Shown here piece by piece: positions 5,559 through 6,352 of a DNA stretch of 6,352 nt. Made by a program: the position numbers and the translations under genes. Within the stretch, counting starts at the first letter, position 1. Every line of letters starts with the position of its first letter. Source of the stretch: Bacteroidales bacterium (GTDB lineage Bacteria > Bacteroidota > Bacteroidia > Bacteroidales > UBA3824); the NCBI GenBank assembly GCA_017530465.1, contig JAFXMJ010000034.1, positions 1-6,352 on the forward strand, given 5' to 3'. The notes below the pieces were generated by a model. That model was not told the DNA's origin and made no database searches. It was given only the letters and a program-made list of their open reading frames with translations.

Positions 5559-5590
5559 CAAATATAAAGTAGGTTTCCTTTATATGCAAA
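5559..5590 (-). promoter_or_regulatory. Bacteroidetes housekeeping-sigma promoter
   Basis: On the minus strand TTTG (5590-5587) is followed after 20 nt by TATATTTG (5566-5559), an exact match to the Bacteroidetes -33/-7 consensus TTTG-N19-21-TANNTTTG. Transcription should begin about 3-7 nt later, near 5551-5556, giving the RNA described above and possibly the DUF4301 mRNA. It is the only full consensus match I found in the intergenic regions. Confidence 0.8.
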
Positions 5591-5618
5591 TTTTTTTTAA
5601 ACTTTTTTTTATTTTTTT
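5591..5618 (-). promoter_or_regulatory. A-tract array just upstream of the promoter
   Basis: Three T-runs on the plus strand (5591-5598, 5603-5610, 5612-5618; A-tracts of 8, 8 and 7 on the transcribed strand's partner) abut the -33 TTTG. Tract centres are about 12 and 8.5 bp apart, roughly in helical phase, so the DNA is probably bent and could act as an UP-like element that raises promoter strength. Effect inferred. Confidence 0.4.
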
Positions 5619-5650
5619 GCGGAATAGCCGTCAGTATATGTTGTTAGCGA

Positions 5651-5663
5651 GGGCGAGCCGCCC
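5651..5663. other. Small GC hairpin after the TPR gene
   Basis: GGGCG-AGC-CGCCC is a perfect 5-bp stem with a 3-nt loop, 10 nt past the TPR stop codon on the minus strand. No T-run follows it in that direction, so it is not a standard intrinsic terminator; it may stabilise the mRNA 3' end. The stretch down to 5619 otherwise shows nothing. Confidence 0.35.
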
Positions 5664-5673
5664 ACATTCCAAA

Positions 5674-6352
5674 CTAAAACCGTGCTGTCGTGGTCTCTGT
5701 GTCAAAACATTTTACCGTCACGGCGTCGCCCGCCTTGACGGAGTGCATAAACGCCTCCTCCTTCTTGGGAAACTGCTGTTTGCACTTGGCAGTCAGCGAG
5801 TTGGATTCTTCGGTGAGGTTCATATCAGCTGCCTTGGCTTTTTGGGCGTAGTCGGCTGCCACCCAATAGACAGTGCGGTGTGCGTAGTCGTCGTCGCCAA
5901 AACTATTGGCATTCACCATATAGATGGCGGCAATCAAGAGCAACGGCGCGCCGTTTTTGGAATTGGCGGCGGCAGATTTTTTAGCCAACGTGATTGCCTC
6001 GTGGTATTTTTTGAGGTTGTTGGCGACAGTGGCGGCTTCGTAGAGGTAGTCAGACTGCTTTTGGGCGTTTTGCTCCATTGATACAGCCTCGGCGTAATAC
6101 TTGGCGGCTACGTCGTAGTTTTTTTGTTTTCTATTGTAACGGGCTATCGACGCGGCGGCCTCGGCTGTCGGGTTCTGCTTGTAAAGACGCTCGGCGCATT
6201 GTGCGTAGAGGTCGTTGCCGTCGGCGTTGAATATGTTCATCGTGTTGGTGAGTGCCGATACTTCGTCGATGTTTTCGGGCAGGCGGTATGCTTTTACAAA
6301 CATTTCGTCGAATGAGTAAAGCGAACTGACGGCCTCGTAATATTGTGCATCC
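5674..6352 (-). CDS. TPR-repeat protein, C-terminal part (cut by window edge)
   Basis: The open frame continues without a stop from the TAG at 5676-5674 through the right edge (first visible residues DAQYYEAVSSLYSFDEMFVK), so the start and any signal peptide lie outside. In the 225 visible residues there are helix-turn-helix repeats of TPR type: NPTAEAAASIARYNRKQKNY followed by DVAAKYYAEAVSM (about 60-92), SDYLYEAATVANNLKKYHEA followed by ITLAKKSAAAN (about 100-130), and a degenerate third around YWVAADYAQKAKAAD. The chain ends in a short beta-like tail, VKAGDAVTVKCFDTETTTARF-type, with one Cys. TPRs bind partner proteins; here no partner is evident. Similar C-terminal tails occur, as I recall, in Bacteroidales envelope TPR proteins, but location cannot be judged without the N-terminus. 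The gene is separated from the next by 240 bp with its own promoter. Confidence 0.7.
   Translation of the reverse strand, partial: DAQYYEAVSSLYSFDEMFVKAYRLPENIDEVSALTNTMNIFNADGNDLYAQCAERLYKQNPTAEAAASIARYNRKQKNYDVAAKYYAEAVSMEQNAQKQSDYLYEAATVANNLKKYHEAITLAKKSAAANSKNGAPLLLIAAIYMVNANSFGDDDYAHRTVYWVAADYAQKAKAADMNLTEESNSLTAKCKQQFPKKEEAFMHSVKAGDAVTVKCFDTETTTARF

Noticed and set aside
5434..5673. tRNA, SRP RNA, tmRNA or a known riboswitch in the TPR-DUF4301 gap
   Set aside because: No cloverleaf, no conserved SRP tetraloop region and no recognisable riboswitch consensus could be found; it is reported only as an unassigned structured RNA.

Overview
The window comes from a bacterium of the phylum Bacteroidetes, most likely order Bacteroidales. 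Four things point there: an LpxK and a purine nucleoside phosphorylase in the Bacteroidetes style, a protein of the mostly Bacteroidetes family DUF4301, a textbook TTTG-N20-TANNTTTG promoter, and start codons preceded by A/T-rich DNA with no Shine-Dalgarno sequence. I cannot resolve the family or genus. All six genes lie on the minus strand, so the transcription order is from high to low coordinates. Coding DNA is of moderate GC content; the gaps between genes are very AT-rich and full of dyad symmetry.

In order of transcription: (1) the C-terminal 225 residues of a TPR-repeat protein (5674-6352, runs off the right edge). (2) A 240-bp gap followed by a promoter, a GC-rich stretch that folds into a plausible three-way-junction RNA, and an intrinsic terminator (5397-5590), just upstream of (3) a DUF4301 protein (3819-5357) whose motifs look like a hidden sugar-nucleotidyltransferase. 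(4) A hairpin, then an amidohydrolase-fold protein (2478-3734) that has lost three of its four metal ligands and a catalytic His, so probably a pseudoenzyme. (5) A 10-bp-periodic inverted repeat, then lpxK (lipid A 4'-kinase) overlapping punA (purine nucleoside phosphorylase) by 56 bp, closed by an intrinsic terminator. (6) A second element of the same build as the one before lpxK, then the first 76 codons of mqnD (futalosine-pathway menaquinone synthesis), running off the left edge.

The genes do not form one pathway. lpxK and punA are translationally linked by overlap but unrelated in chemistry; amidohydrolase and DUF4301 are neighbours that may share a transcript. The points most worth pursuing are the dead amidohydrolase, the structured leader or small RNA before the DUF4301 gene, the possible nucleotidyltransferase identity of DUF4301, and the family of intergenic dyads that keep one architecture while changing their unit sequence.
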